Assembly (NCBI RefSeq): GCF_001278075.1
Contig: NZ_CP011340.1
Location: 6,383,501-6,447,500 of the forward strand
Direction of reading: 5' to 3'
Source of the DNA: Streptomyces pristinaespiralis
GTDB lineage: Bacteria > Actinomycetota > Actinomycetes > Streptomycetales > Streptomycetaceae
Length of the DNA stretch: 64,000 bases
A program made the translations under genes and the position numbers. Under the pieces are notes generated by a model. That model worked only from the letters and a program-made list of their open reading frames with translations, made no database searches and had not been told where the DNA came from. This document shows, in pieces, positions 1 to 12,361 of the stretch (the stretch's first letter is position 1; each line of letters opens with the position of its first letter).

Positions 1-1
1 C

Positions 2-688
2 CGTGACAACCACACGCACCGTGATGTGAACGGTGGTTGGCTGCGTCCGGCCGTGTTCGGGGCGATGGACGGACTGGTCTCCAACCTCGCGCTGATGACC
101 GGTGTCGCCGGTGGGGCGGTCTCCCAGCAGACCGTCGTCATCGCGGGACTGGCCGGACTCGCCGCGGGCGCCTTCTCCATGGCGGCCGGCGAGTACACCT
201 CCGTCGCCTCCCAGCGTGAACTGGTCCAGGCCGAACTGGACGTGGAACGCAGGGAGTTGCGCAAGCATCCGGTCGACGAGATGGAAGAGCTGGCCGCCCT
301 GTACGTGGCCCGCGGTGTGCAGCCGGCGCTCGCCCGCGAAGTGGCGATGCAGCTGTCCAAGGACCCCGAGCAGGCCCTCGAGATCCACGCCCGCGAGGAG
401 CTGGGCATCGACCCGGACGACCTGCCCTCGCCGCTCGTCGCCGCCGTGTCCTCGTTCGGTTCGTTCGCGCTGGGAGCACTGCTGCCGGTGCTGCCGTACC
501 TCCTGGGGGCGAGCACGATGTGGCCCGCGGTGATGCTGGCGCTTCTCGGCCTGTTCGCGTGCGGCGCGCTGGTGGCGAAGGTCACGGCCCGCAGCTGGTG
601 GTTCAGCGGTGTGCGCCAGCTCGCCCTCGGTGGCACGGCGGCGGCGCTCACGTACGGCCTGGGCACGCTCATCGGGACCGCCGTCTGA
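2..688 (+). CDS. VIT1/CCC1-family membrane transporter, 5'-truncated
   Basis: This is a VIT1/CCC1 (DUF125) family integral membrane protein, a family that moves iron or manganese ions across membranes. The translation carries the family's first-helix signature around 'AVFGAMDGLVSN'. A hydrophilic charged stretch follows (ELDVERRELRKHP..), the usual cytoplasmic metal-binding insert, then two or three hydrophobic segments. The frame is open to the left edge and encodes 'RDNHTHRDV' before the first in-window GTG (26). Such a His-rich lead is typical just inside family N-termini, so the true start probably lies outside the window. The gene is followed by a strong terminator. The ion specificity cannot be read from sequence. 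Confidence 0.88.
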   Translation, partial: RDNHTHRDVNGGWLRPAVFGAMDGLVSNLALMTGVAGGAVSQQTVVIAGLAGLAAGAFSMAAGEYTSVASQRELVQAELDVERRELRKHPVDEMEELAALYVARGVQPALAREVAMQLSKDPEQALEIHAREELGIDPDDLPSPLVAAVSSFGSFALGALLPVLPYLLGASTMWPAVMLALLGLFACGALVAKVTARSWWFSGVRQLALGGTAAALTYGLGTLIGTAV

Positions 689-711
689 CCCGCCCCGCTC
701 CGCCTCGTCAC

Positions 712-740
712 CGCACCGGCTCCCGTGGGGAGCCGGTGCG
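712..740 (+). terminator. Terminator of the VIT-family gene
   Basis: Perfect 13-bp stem with a GTG triloop (712-724 paired with 728-740), starting 24 bases after the stop codon. There is no U-run, as usual for Streptomyces terminators. Confidence 0.75.
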
Positions 741-847
741 TTCGCGTTTCCGGCCCGCGTCCCGCACCCTGTGACGTAGGTCCTGCCGCGAAGGCGCCCA
801 GGGGTGAGACACTATGCAAGGCGCAACATAAGTAGCCGGTACTCGGT

Positions 848-859
848 GGTTTCGAAACC
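848..859. promoter_or_regulatory. Perfect 12-bp palindrome upstream of gltB
   Basis: GGTTTCGAAACC reads identically on both strands and lies about 240 bp before the gltB start. It could be an operator half or chance. No regulator can be named. Confidence 0.3.
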
Positions 860-1018
860 GCAATCCCCGGGCATTAGCCGAAAACGCTGTGGGCAATGAG
901 GCCTGCTCTGCGAGAGTCCTCCGGATGTCGATCTGTCCGTTGTGACCCACCTTCACCGCCAGGGGCGGTGTCCGCATGCTGGAATGAGCTATCCGCTTCT
1001 CGAGAAGCCCTCCATCAT

Positions 1019-1034
1019 GTAACCTGCACGAAAT
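1019..1034 (+). promoter_or_regulatory. Candidate GlnR box upstream of gltBD
   Basis: The sequence GTAAC-N6-GAAAT matches the actinobacterial GlnR consensus gTnAC-n6-GaAAC at all but the last base. It ends 62 bp before the gltB ATG. GlnR controls nitrogen assimilation genes in Streptomyces, which fits glutamate synthase. That it is a functional site is inference. Confidence 0.5.
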
Positions 1035-1096
1035 TTCGCGGAGGGCCAACGTCGTCCCTCGGCACTGCACATGCCACGACGACGACGGGAGAGCCG

Positions 1097-5675
<4,579 letters not shown>

Positions 5676-5683
<8 letters not shown>

Positions 5684-7136
5684 CCCCAAGGGCTTCCTGA
5701 CCACCGGGCGCGAGGTCGCCGAGACCCGCCCCGTCGAGGAACGCGTCAAGGACTGGAACGAGGTCTACGTCCCCGGCTCCCTGCTGCCGATCATCAGCAA
5801 GCAGGCCGGCCGCTGCATGGACTGCGGCATCCCGTTCTGCCACAACGGCTGCCCGCTCGGGAACCTGATCCCCGAGTGGAACGACTACGCCTACCGCGAG
5901 GACTGGGCCGCCGCCTCCGAGCGGCTGCACGCCACCAACAACTTCCCGGAGTTCACCGGCCGTCTGTGCCCGGCGCCCTGTGAAGCGGCGTGCGTGCTCG
6001 GCATCAACCAGCCCGCCGTCACCATCAAGAACGTCGAAGTCTCCATCATCGACAAGGCGTGGGACTCCGGCGACGTCACCCCGCAGCCGCCCGAGCGACT
6101 GTCCGGCAAGACCGTCGCCGTCATCGGCTCCGGCCCGGCCGGTCTCGCCGCCGCGCAGCAGCTGACCCGGGCCGGCCACACGGTCGTCGTGTACGAGCGC
6201 GCCGACCGCATCGGCGGACTGCTGCGGTACGGCATCCCCGAGTTCAAGATGGAGAAGGTGCACATCAACCGCCGCATCGAGCAGATGCGCGCGGAGGGCA
6301 CCAAGTTCCGCACCGAGGTGGAGATCGGCACCGACATGCTGGCCGACGCGCTGCGCCGCCGCTACGACGCGGTCGTCGTCGCGGCCGGAGCGACCGTCTC
6401 CCGCGACCTGCCCGTGCCGGGCCGCGAGCTGAACGGCATCCACTTCGCCATGGAGTACCTGCCGCTCGCCAACAAGGTGCAGGAGGGCGACTTCGTCGCG
6501 CCCCCCATCACCGCGGAAGGCAAGCACGTCGTCGTCATCGGCGGCGGCGACACCGGCGCGGACTGCGTGGGCACCGCCCACCGGCAGGGCGCGGCGTCCG
6601 TCACCCAGCTGGAGATCATGCCGCGTCCGGGCGACGAGCGGAACGCCAACCAGCCGTGGCCGACGTTCCCGATGCTCTACAAGGTCACCTCCGCGCACGA
6701 GGAGGGCGGCGAGCGGGTCTACTCCGTCTCCACCACCCACTTCGAGGGCGACGAGGACGGCAACGTCCAGGCGCTGCACCTCGTCGAGGTGGAGTTCAAG
6801 GACGGCAAGCTGGAGCAGAAGCCCGGCACCGAGCGCAGCATCCCGGCGCAGCTGGTCACCCTGGCGATGGGCTTCACCGGCATCGACCGGGCCAACGGCA
6901 TGGTCGAGCAGTTCGGCCTCGAGCTCGACGAGCGCGGCAACGTGGCGCGTGACGCGGACTTCGCGACGAACGTCGACGGCGTCTTCGTCGCGGGCGACGC
7001 CGGCCGTGGCCAGTCGCTCATCGTGTGGGCGATCGCCGAGGGCCGCTCGGCGGCGCGCGGCGTGGACCGCTACCTGACGGGTGCGAGTGCGCTGCCGGCG
7101 CCGATCCGCCCGACGGACCGGGCGCTGACGGTCTGA
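5676..7136 (+). CDS. gltD: Glutamate synthase (NADPH) small subunit
   Basis: Small subunit of GOGAT (486 aa), which passes electrons from NADPH through FAD and 4Fe-4S clusters to GltB. The N-terminal region has the two cysteine clusters ('[14 protein letters not shown]' and 'CPAPCEAAC'). An FAD-binding GxGxxG ('[12 protein letters not shown]') and an NADPH-binding glycine motif ('[11 protein letters not shown]') follow. The ATG lies inside the 3' end of gltB. A strong hairpin 50 bases downstream ends the operon. Confidence 0.97.
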
Positions 7137-7186
7137 CCGTCGCGCGTCCCCTCTATACGTCCCGTACAACGGCGTGCGGAACTGAA

Positions 7187-7229
7187 CACGGCGCCTGCCA
7201 TGTCCCCGACCGGACCGGCAGGCGCCGTG
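7187..7229 (+). terminator. Terminator of gltBD
   Basis: Perfect 13-bp stem (7187-7199 with 7217-7229) around a 17-nt loop, 50 bases after the gltD stop. Confidence 0.7.
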
Positions 7230-7354
7230 GCGCGTGCGCGGGGCTGGGCGACGCCTGCGGCGGGCTGTTCCCCTACCCGCCCCTTCCCGAAACCGGGGCC
7301 TGGGGCGCGGAGGTTCGGGGCCGGAGCCCCCGGGTGCGGAAAGGGGCGGGATAT

Positions 7355-7380
7355 CGTCGGACCGGTCGCACGGTCCGACG
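7355..7380. promoter_or_regulatory. Inverted repeat just before the VWA gene
   Basis: CGTCGGACCG and its exact complement CGGTCCGACG (10-bp arms, 6-nt loop) end 14 bases before the ATG at 7395, touching the ribosome site GGAG. It is either an operator overlapping the transcription start or an RNA hairpin next to the ribosome site. Confidence 0.45.
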
Positions 7381-7394
7381 AACGGAGTCCCCGC

Positions 7395-8111
7395 ATGCCC
7401 GTCAGCCTCGAGAAGCTCGAGCAGCGCGCCCCCGCGCTCGTCAGCCTCTACAAGACCGCGGGCGTCTCGCTCCAGAAGCACGGTCTGCACGGGCAGCGCG
7501 CCGCCGTCTATCTCGTGGTCGACTACTCGGGCTCGATGAAGGACTACTACAAGGACGGCAGCGTCCAGGCCCTCGCCGACCGGGTCCTCGGACTCTCGGC
7601 CAACCTCGACGACGACGGCACCGTGCCCGTCGTGTTCTTCTCGACCGACGTCGACGCAGTCACCGACATCGCGCTGGAGAACCACCACGGCCGGATAGAC
7701 GAGATCGTCTCCGGGCTCGGGCACATGGGAAAGACCAGCTACCACCTGGCGATGGACGCCGTCATCGACCACTACCTGGACAGCGGTTCGACCGATCCGG
7801 CCCTGGTCGTCTTCCAGACCGACGGCGGGCCGATCAACAAGCCGGCCGCGGAGCGCTACCTCTGCAAGGCCGCGAAACTTCCGCTGTTCTGGCAGTTCAT
7901 CGGCTTCGGCAACAAGCGCAGCTCGCAGTTCGACTTCCTGCGCAAGCTCGACGAGCTCGCCGTCCCCGCCAAGCGTCCCGTCGACAACGCGGGGTTCTTC
8001 CACGCGGGGCTCGACCCGCGGCAGGTCCCGGACGCGGAGCTGTACGACCGGATGGTGGCCGAGTTCCCGCAGTGGCTGGCGGCCGCCCGCGCCCAGGGCA
8101 TCGTCCGATGA
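7395..8111 (+). CDS. VWA-domain protein (TerF-like)
   Basis: A 238-aa protein made almost entirely of a von Willebrand factor A fold. The metal-ion-dependent adhesion site is clear: 'DYSGSM' (DxSxS) near residue 50, with a later threonine and aspartate ('FQTDGG'). It has no signal peptide, so it is probably cytoplasmic and mediates Mg-dependent protein contacts. Bacterial relatives occur in tellurite-resistance and stress clusters, but no ter genes are nearby. The start at 7395 is supported by GGAG 7 bases upstream. An in-frame extension to 7200 would run through the gltD terminator and is rejected. The substrate or partner is unknown. Confidence 0.85.
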   Translation: MPVSLEKLEQRAPALVSLYKTAGVSLQKHGLHGQRAAVYLVVDYSGSMKDYYKDGSVQALADRVLGLSANLDDDGTVPVVFFSTDVDAVTDIALENHHGRIDEIVSGLGHMGKTSYHLAMDAVIDHYLDSGSTDPALVVFQTDGGPINKPAAERYLCKAAKLPLFWQFIGFGNKRSSQFDFLRKLDELAVPAKRPVDNAGFFHAGLDPRQVPDAELYDRMVAEFPQWLAAARAQGIVR

Positions 8112-8183
8112 GGTCCAAAAGCGAGGCTCGGACGCCGGGAAAGCCGGACAGAGGCTGACTGCATTGCGGTGTTCGATGGAGTC

Positions 8184-8657
8184 ATGACGCATTCCACCTG
8201 GGCCGCCTTCCGGGCGGCGGAGCCCGAATTCGCCGGATCCGTACAGCACCGCTTCGAGCGGTACCGGCATCACGTCCTGGCGACCCTGCGCAAGGACGGT
8301 TCGCCGCGGTTGACGGGGCTGGAGGTCAATTTCCGCTTCGGTGAGCTGTGGCTCGGCATGATGCTCGGCTCCCGCAAGGCGCAGGACCTCCAGCGCGACC
8401 CGCGGTTCGCGCTGCACGCGAACCCGGGCGCCGACGACTCGATGGACGGTGGCGACGTGCGGATCTCGGGGCGCGCCATCGAGGTCACGGAGCCGGCGGA
8501 GAAGGCACGTTTCACCCAGGAGGTGAAGCCGCCGGAGCCGTATCACCTGTTCCGGGTCGAGCTGACCGAGGTGGTGCGGACGTCCGTCGAGGGTGACGAA
8601 CTGGTCGTACGGCACTGGGGTCCGGGCGGGCCGGTCCGCACCCGGCGGCGCCGGTGA
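8184..8657 (+). CDS. Pyridoxamine 5'-phosphate oxidase-family protein
   Basis: A 157-aa split-barrel flavin-binding protein of the PPOX/PNPOx-like family. The N-terminal half has the usual barrel pattern ('HHVLATLRKDGSPRLTGLEV', 'LWLGMMLGSRKAQDL', 'VRISGRAIEV'). Members bind FMN, F420 or haem and reduce diverse substrates, so the reaction cannot be assigned. The ATG at 8184 matches the family start; an in-frame GTG lies 15 bases upstream (8169). It is convergent with the acyl-CoA dehydrogenase at 8671, with only 13 bp between the stops. Confidence 0.85.
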   Translation: MTHSTWAAFRAAEPEFAGSVQHRFERYRHHVLATLRKDGSPRLTGLEVNFRFGELWLGMMLGSRKAQDLQRDPRFALHANPGADDSMDGGDVRISGRAIEVTEPAEKARFTQEVKPPEPYHLFRVELTEVVRTSVEGDELVVRHWGPGGPVRTRRRR

Positions 8658-8670
8658 CGCCCGCCGGGCC

Positions 8671-9702
8671 TCAGGCGAGTACCTGGGCCCGGCACCACGA
8701 CGGCGTGCCCCAGGCGTCGCGCAGCGGGCGGGCCTTGCGGAGCCAGAGGGAGAGGTCGAGCTCCTCGGTGTAGCCGACGGCGCCGTGGAGCTGGAGCGCG
8801 GTGCGCGCCGCGGCGTACGCCGCCTCGCCCGCGGTCACTTTGGCGGCGGCGATGTCGGCGCGGGCGCCCGTGAGCGCCGCGCCGTACAGCAGCGGCCGGG
8901 CGAACTCGAGCGCGAGGAGGGTGTCCGCGAGGCGGTGCTTGACCGCCTGGAACGAGCCGACGGGGACGCCGAACTGGGTGCGCTGCCGGACGTACGCGAC
9001 CGTCCGGTCGAGCAGCGCGAGCCCGACGCCGAGCGACTGGGCGGCGGTGGCGAGCGCGGCGATGCCGACGGCGTGCGCGACGGCCCCCGCCACCTGAGGG
9101 CCCTCGGCGAGCACCTCGCCGCCCGGGGCGGGACGCGCCCGCCCGCGTACCGGGTCGTTCGACACGCGCAGCGGTCCGTGCCCGGGCGCCGCACGCAGGA
9201 CGGCGTCCCCGGACGGGGCCGGTCCCCGCCGCGCACGGGCCGGAGCGTCGCGCCGGGCCGGGTCTGCGACCAGGAGCAGGTCCGCCGCGTCCGGGTCCAC
9301 GGCGTACGGCCCCACCGCTGTCACCGCCAGCGTTGCCATGTCCTCTCCCGACGCCAGCCGCGGCAGCAGACGCTTCGCGGCCGCAGCGTCGCCGGTCTCG
9401 GCCAGCCGTGTGAGCAGCGCCGCCGCCGCGACCGTCTCGACCAGCGGACCCGGCACCGCGTGGCGCCCCAGTTCCACGAAGGCGACGGCCAGTTCCACCG
9501 GCAGCGTCCCGGCGCCCTCGTACCGCTCGGGCACGGCCAGCGCGAACACCCCCGCCCCGGCGACGCGTGACCAGATCGCACGGCCCGGCGCCCGGTCCCC
9601 GGCAGCCCAGGCCCGCGCCGCGGAGGGCGTGTCGCAGGCCGTGAGCATCGCGTCGAGCGAGCGGGCGAACTGCCGTTGCTCGGCGGTGGGCTGAAGGCGC
9701 AT
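8671..9702 (-). CDS. Acyl-CoA dehydrogenase, FadE32-like subunit
   Basis: A 343-aa acyl-CoA dehydrogenase-fold protein, shorter than standard homotetrameric members (about 380 aa). It shows the FAD-binding 'QRTQFGVPVGSFQAVKHRLAD' region and the C-terminal 'LHGAVGYTEE' helix. The middle is Ala/Arg-rich and poorly conserved. Its ATG overlaps the stop of the upstream fadE31 by one base (TGATG), so the two subunits are coupled. This is the pattern of the two-gene (alpha2beta2) dehydrogenases of actinobacterial steroid side-chain and ring catabolism. In mycobacteria FadE31, FadE32 and FadE33 lie in the KstR2 regulon. This is assigned as the FadE32/33-type partner by size and position; which of the two it is remains open. 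Confidence 0.8.
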   Translation of the reverse strand: MRLQPTAEQRQFARSLDAMLTACDTPSAARAWAAGDRAPGRAIWSRVAGAGVFALAVPERYEGAGTLPVELAVAFVELGRHAVPGPLVETVAAAALLTRLAETGDAAAAKRLLPRLASGEDMATLAVTAVGPYAVDPDAADLLLVADPARRDAPARARRGPAPSGDAVLRAAPGHGPLRVSNDPVRGRARPAPGGEVLAEGPQVAGAVAHAVGIAALATAAQSLGVGLALLDRTVAYVRQRTQFGVPVGSFQAVKHRLADTLLALEFARPLLYGAALTGARADIAAAKVTAGEAAYAAARTALQLHGAVGYTEELDLSLWLRKARPLRDAWGTPSWCRAQVLA

Positions 9703-10847
9703 CAGAGGCGGCCCTTCGGCAGGCCGAGCAGCCGCTCGGCGATGATGTCCCGCTGGATCTCGTTCGTACCGGCGTACACCGTGCCCGCCAGTGCGAAGAC
9801 ATAGCCCTCGGCCCACTCGGTGTCCGCCGACTCCCCGTCGGCGCCCAGTAGTTCGAGCGCCGTCTCATGGAGCGCGATGTCGTACTCGGACCAGAAGACC
9901 TTGTTCAGGCTCGACTCCGCGCCCGCCGCCGACCCCTCCGCGAGGCGCGCCGCACCCGCCCAGGTGAACAGCTGGTAGGCGCGGGCGCCGATGGCCGCGT
10001 CGGCCACCCGGTCGCGCAGCGCCGTGTCACCGGGGTCCGCCGTGGCCCGCCACAGCCGTACGAGCCGGTCCGCAGAGGCGAGGAACCGGCCCGGTGAGCG
10101 CAGCGTCAGGCCCCGTTCGTCGCCCGTCGTGGACATCGCGATCCGCCATCCCTGGCCCGGCTCACCGATCACGTCCTCGTCCGGGACGAACACGTCGTCG
10201 AGGAACAGTTCGGCGAACGCCGGCCTGCCGTCGAGCCTGGCGACGGGGCGCACCGTCACACCCGGGGCCCGCAGGTCGAACATCAGATAGGTCAGGCCGT
10301 GGTGCGGCCGCCGCGTGACGGGATCGCTGCGGAAGATCCCGAAGGCCCGGTCGGCGAACGCCGCCCTGGAGGACCATGCCTTCTGCCCGCGCAGCAGCCA
10401 GCCGCCGTCGGTCCGTACGGCACGCGAGGTCAGCGAGGCGAGGTCCGAGCCGGCCTCCGGCTCCGACCAGGCCTGTGCCCAGACCACCTCGCCCCTCGCC
10501 ATCGGCGGCAGTGTCCGGGCGCGCTGCTCCTGCGTGCCGTGCTCGAAGAGGGTCGGCGCGAGGAGGCTGATGCCGTTCTGCGAGACCCGGCCGGGGGCGC
10601 CGGCCGCCCAGTACTCCTCCTCGAAGACCAGCCACTGCTCGAGGTCCGCGCCCCGCCCGCCGTACCGCTCGGGCCAGGAGACCACCGACCACCGGTCCGC
10701 CGCGAGGCGCGCTTCCCAGGCGCGGTGCGCGGCGAAGCCCTCCGCCGTCTCCAGGGACGGCAGCGGTGCGGCGGGGACGTGCTCGGCGAGCCAGGCACGG
10801 GCCTTGGCGCGTAACGCCTCTGCGGCCGGGGACGGGTCGAGGTCCAT
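9702..10847 (-). CDS. fadE31: Acyl-CoA dehydrogenase FadE31
   Basis: A 381-aa FAD-dependent acyl-CoA dehydrogenase. From memory of mycobacterial FadE31 it resembles that protein along its whole length: 'EEEYWAAGAPGRVSQNG', 'WAQAWSEPEAGSDLASL', 'IFLRSDP'-like segments and the C-terminus 'AGTNEIQRDIIAERLLGLP'. FadE31 belongs to the KstR2 regulon, which degrades HIP (steroid rings C and D plus propionyl side chain). The ATG at 10847 has a perfect GGAAGGAG ribosome site. Its promoter is shared, divergently, with ipdF across a KstR2-like operator. It is co-transcribed with the FadE32-like subunit. Confidence 0.88.
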   Translation of the reverse strand: MDLDPSPAAEALRAKARAWLAEHVPAAPLPSLETAEGFAAHRAWEARLAADRWSVVSWPERYGGRGADLEQWLVFEEEYWAAGAPGRVSQNGISLLAPTLFEHGTQEQRARTLPPMARGEVVWAQAWSEPEAGSDLASLTSRAVRTDGGWLLRGQKAWSSRAAFADRAFGIFRSDPVTRRPHHGLTYLMFDLRAPGVTVRPVARLDGRPAFAELFLDDVFVPDEDVIGEPGQGWRIAMSTTGDERGLTLRSPGRFLASADRLVRLWRATADPGDTALRDRVADAAIGARAYQLFTWAGAARLAEGSAAGAESSLNKVFWSEYDIALHETALELLGADGESADTEWAEGYVFALAGTVYAGTNEIQRDIIAERLLGLPKGRL

Positions 10848-10859
10848 CGCCACTCCTTC

Positions 10860-10879
10860 CCTAACAAGTGTTTGGTAGG
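10860..10879. promoter_or_regulatory. KstR2-like operator, fadE31/ipdF divergent promoter
   Basis: CCTAACAAGTGTTTGGTAGG is an imperfect 20-bp palindrome. Its inner 14 bases (10863-10876) match the mycobacterial KstR2 motif AnCAAGnnCTTGnT with one mismatch. It sits between the fadE31 ATG (10847) and the ipdF GTG (10893), and its end overlaps the probable ipdF -10 region. A nearly identical element is at 21665-21682. Confidence 0.75.
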
Positions 10880-10892
10880 TTAACGTGCCGAC

Positions 10893-11702
10893 GTGACCGA
10901 CAACAGGGCCACCGACGACAGGACCCGGGAGCGGTACGTACCCGGCCACGGGCTCCTCGACGGCCGCACCGCCGTCATCACCGCCGCCGCGGGCACCGGC
11001 ATCGGCGGCGCCACCGCGAGGCGCTTCCTGGAGGAGGGCGCCCGCGTCCTGCTCTCCGACGCCCACGCCCGCCGCCTCGCGGACACACACGCCGAGCTCG
11101 CCGCCGGGTTCGGTGCGGACGCCGTGACCTCCCTGCCCTGCGACGTGACGGACGAGAACCAGGTCCGGACCCTCTTCGACGCCGCGGCCGACCAGCACGG
11201 CGGCCTCGACATCGTCGTCAACAACGCCGGCCTCGGCGGCACCGCGGACCTCGTCGACATGAGCGACGAGGACTGGTCACGCGTCCTCGACGTCACCCTC
11301 ACCGGCACGTTCCGCTGCACCCGCGCCGCGCTCCGGGCCTTCCGCGCCGCACGCCGCGGCGGGATCGTCGTCAACAACGCCTCCGTCGCCGGCTGGCGCG
11401 CCCAGGCCGGGCAGGCCCACTACGCCGCCGCCAAGGCCGGCGTCATGGCCCTCACCCGGTGCGCGGCGCTCGAGGCGGCCGAGTACGGCGTACGGGTCAA
11501 CGCCGTCGCCCCCAGCCTCGCCATGCACCCCCACCTCGTGAAGGTCACCTCGGCCGAACTGCTCGGGGAACTCACCGCACGCGAGGCGTTCGGCCGGTAC
11601 GCGGAGCCCTGGGAGGTCGCCAACGTGATCGTCTTCCTGGCCAGTGCCTACTCCTCGTACCTGACCGGCGAGGTGGTCTCCGTCAGCAGCAGGCACCCGT
11701 AG
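10893..11702 (+). CDS. ipdF: 5-hydroxy-HIP-type dehydrogenase IpdF (SDR)
   Basis: A 269-aa short-chain dehydrogenase/reductase. It has the cofactor motif 'TAAAGTGIG', the NNAG motif, and the catalytic Ser (in 'NNASVAGWRAQ') with YxxxK ('HYAAAK'). The 'NNASVxGWRAQ' block and the C-terminus 'YSSYxTGEVVSVSS' are as I recall for mycobacterial IpdF (Rv3559c), an oxidoreductase on a hydroxylated HIP-CoA or HIP intermediate. Gene order fadE31/ipdF/kstR2/fadA6 follows the mycobacterial arrangement. The GTG at 10893 lies about 11 bases after a possible -10 (TAGGTT, 10877-10882) and lacks a ribosome site, so the mRNA may be leaderless. Confidence 0.87.
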   Translation: MTDNRATDDRTRERYVPGHGLLDGRTAVITAAAGTGIGGATARRFLEEGARVLLSDAHARRLADTHAELAAGFGADAVTSLPCDVTDENQVRTLFDAAADQHGGLDIVVNNAGLGGTADLVDMSDEDWSRVLDVTLTGTFRCTRAALRAFRAARRGGIVVNNASVAGWRAQAGQAHYAAAKAGVMALTRCAALEAAEYGVRVNAVAPSLAMHPHLVKVTSAELLGELTAREAFGRYAEPWEVANVIVFLASAYSSYLTGEVVSVSSRHP

Positions 11703-11717
11703 GAGAACAATGGACAG

Positions 11718-12332
11718 GTGCCTACGAAGAAGCAGAAGCAGGTGAGCGCCGCCCCGCCCGAGCGGCGCCGGGAACTCCTCGCCACCGCAGCGGAGGTCTT
11801 CGCCGCCCAGGGCTACAACGCCACGACCGTCCGCAAGATCGCCGACGCCGCCGGGATGCTGGCCGGAAGCCTCTACTACCACTTCGATTCCAAGGAATCG
11901 ATGCTCGACGAGATCCTCTCCACCTTCCTCGACGAGCTCTGGGCCGGCTACGACACCGTCCTCGCCGCCGGGCTCGGCCCGCGCGAGACGATCGAGGCGC
12001 TCGTCACCGAATCGTTCAGGGAGATCGACCGGCACCGCGACGCCGTCGCCATCTACCAGAAGGAGTCCCGGCACCTGGCCGTCCAGCCGCGCTTCCGGTA
12101 CCTCGCCGACTCACAGGTCAAGTTCGAGAAGGCCTGGCTCGGCACGCTCGAGCGCGGTGTCGCGGAACAGGCCTTCCGGGCCGACCTCGACGTCCGGCTC
12201 ACCTACCGGTTCGTCCGCGACACGGTATGGGTCGCCGCCTCCTGGTACCGGCCCGGCGGCCTGCACAGCCCCGAGGAGATCGCCCGCCAGTACCTGTCGA
12301 TGGTCCTGGACGGAATCGCGCTGCGCAGGTGA
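11718..12332 (+). CDS. kstR2: TetR-family repressor KstR2
   Basis: A 204-aa TetR regulator. An N-terminal helix-turn-helix is visible at about residues 20-62 ('TTVRKIADAAGMLAGSLYYHFDSKE'). The ligand-binding half ends 'FVRDTVWVAASWYRPGG', like mycobacterial KstR2 (Rv3557c), which is induced by HIP-CoA. It is flanked by ipdF and fadA6 as in mycobacteria. Two operator-like palindromes at the divergent promoters of this locus (10860 and 21665) are the expected targets. The GTG start lies 12 bases after AGGAG. It is probably co-transcribed with ipdF and therefore autoregulated. Confidence 0.88.
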   Translation: MPTKKQKQVSAAPPERRRELLATAAEVFAAQGYNATTVRKIADAAGMLAGSLYYHFDSKESMLDEILSTFLDELWAGYDTVLAAGLGPRETIEALVTESFREIDRHRDAVAIYQKESRHLAVQPRFRYLADSQVKFEKAWLGTLERGVAEQAFRADLDVRLTYRFVRDTVWVAASWYRPGGLHSPEEIARQYLSMVLDGIALRR

Positions 12333-12361
12333 CGCGACGCCACCGAGAAGGAGTTGGAGTC

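Larger units (their letters stand above)
741..1096 (+). other. gltB upstream region (356 bp, non-coding)
   Basis: No coding region is credible here. The stretch is less GC-rich than its surroundings and contains a perfect 12-bp palindrome (848-859, GGTTTCGAAACC), a GlnR-like box (1019-1034) and the gltB ribosome binding site (GGGAGA, 6 bases before the ATG). I could not assign a convincing -10/-35 pair. Confidence 0.5.

Noticed and set aside
708..1070. 120-codon minus-strand frame upstream of gltB
   Set aside because: Begins in the gltB leader and crosses the VIT terminator; no protein-like pattern.
741..1096. Glutamine riboswitch in the gltB leader
   Set aside because: I saw no conserved glutamine-riboswitch core; the leader shows only a palindrome and a GlnR-like box.
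10868..12361. Upstream extension of the fadA6 frame
   Set aside because: It lies in another frame of ipdF and kstR2, is Arg/Pro-rich, and a good ribosome site supports the ATG at 12362.
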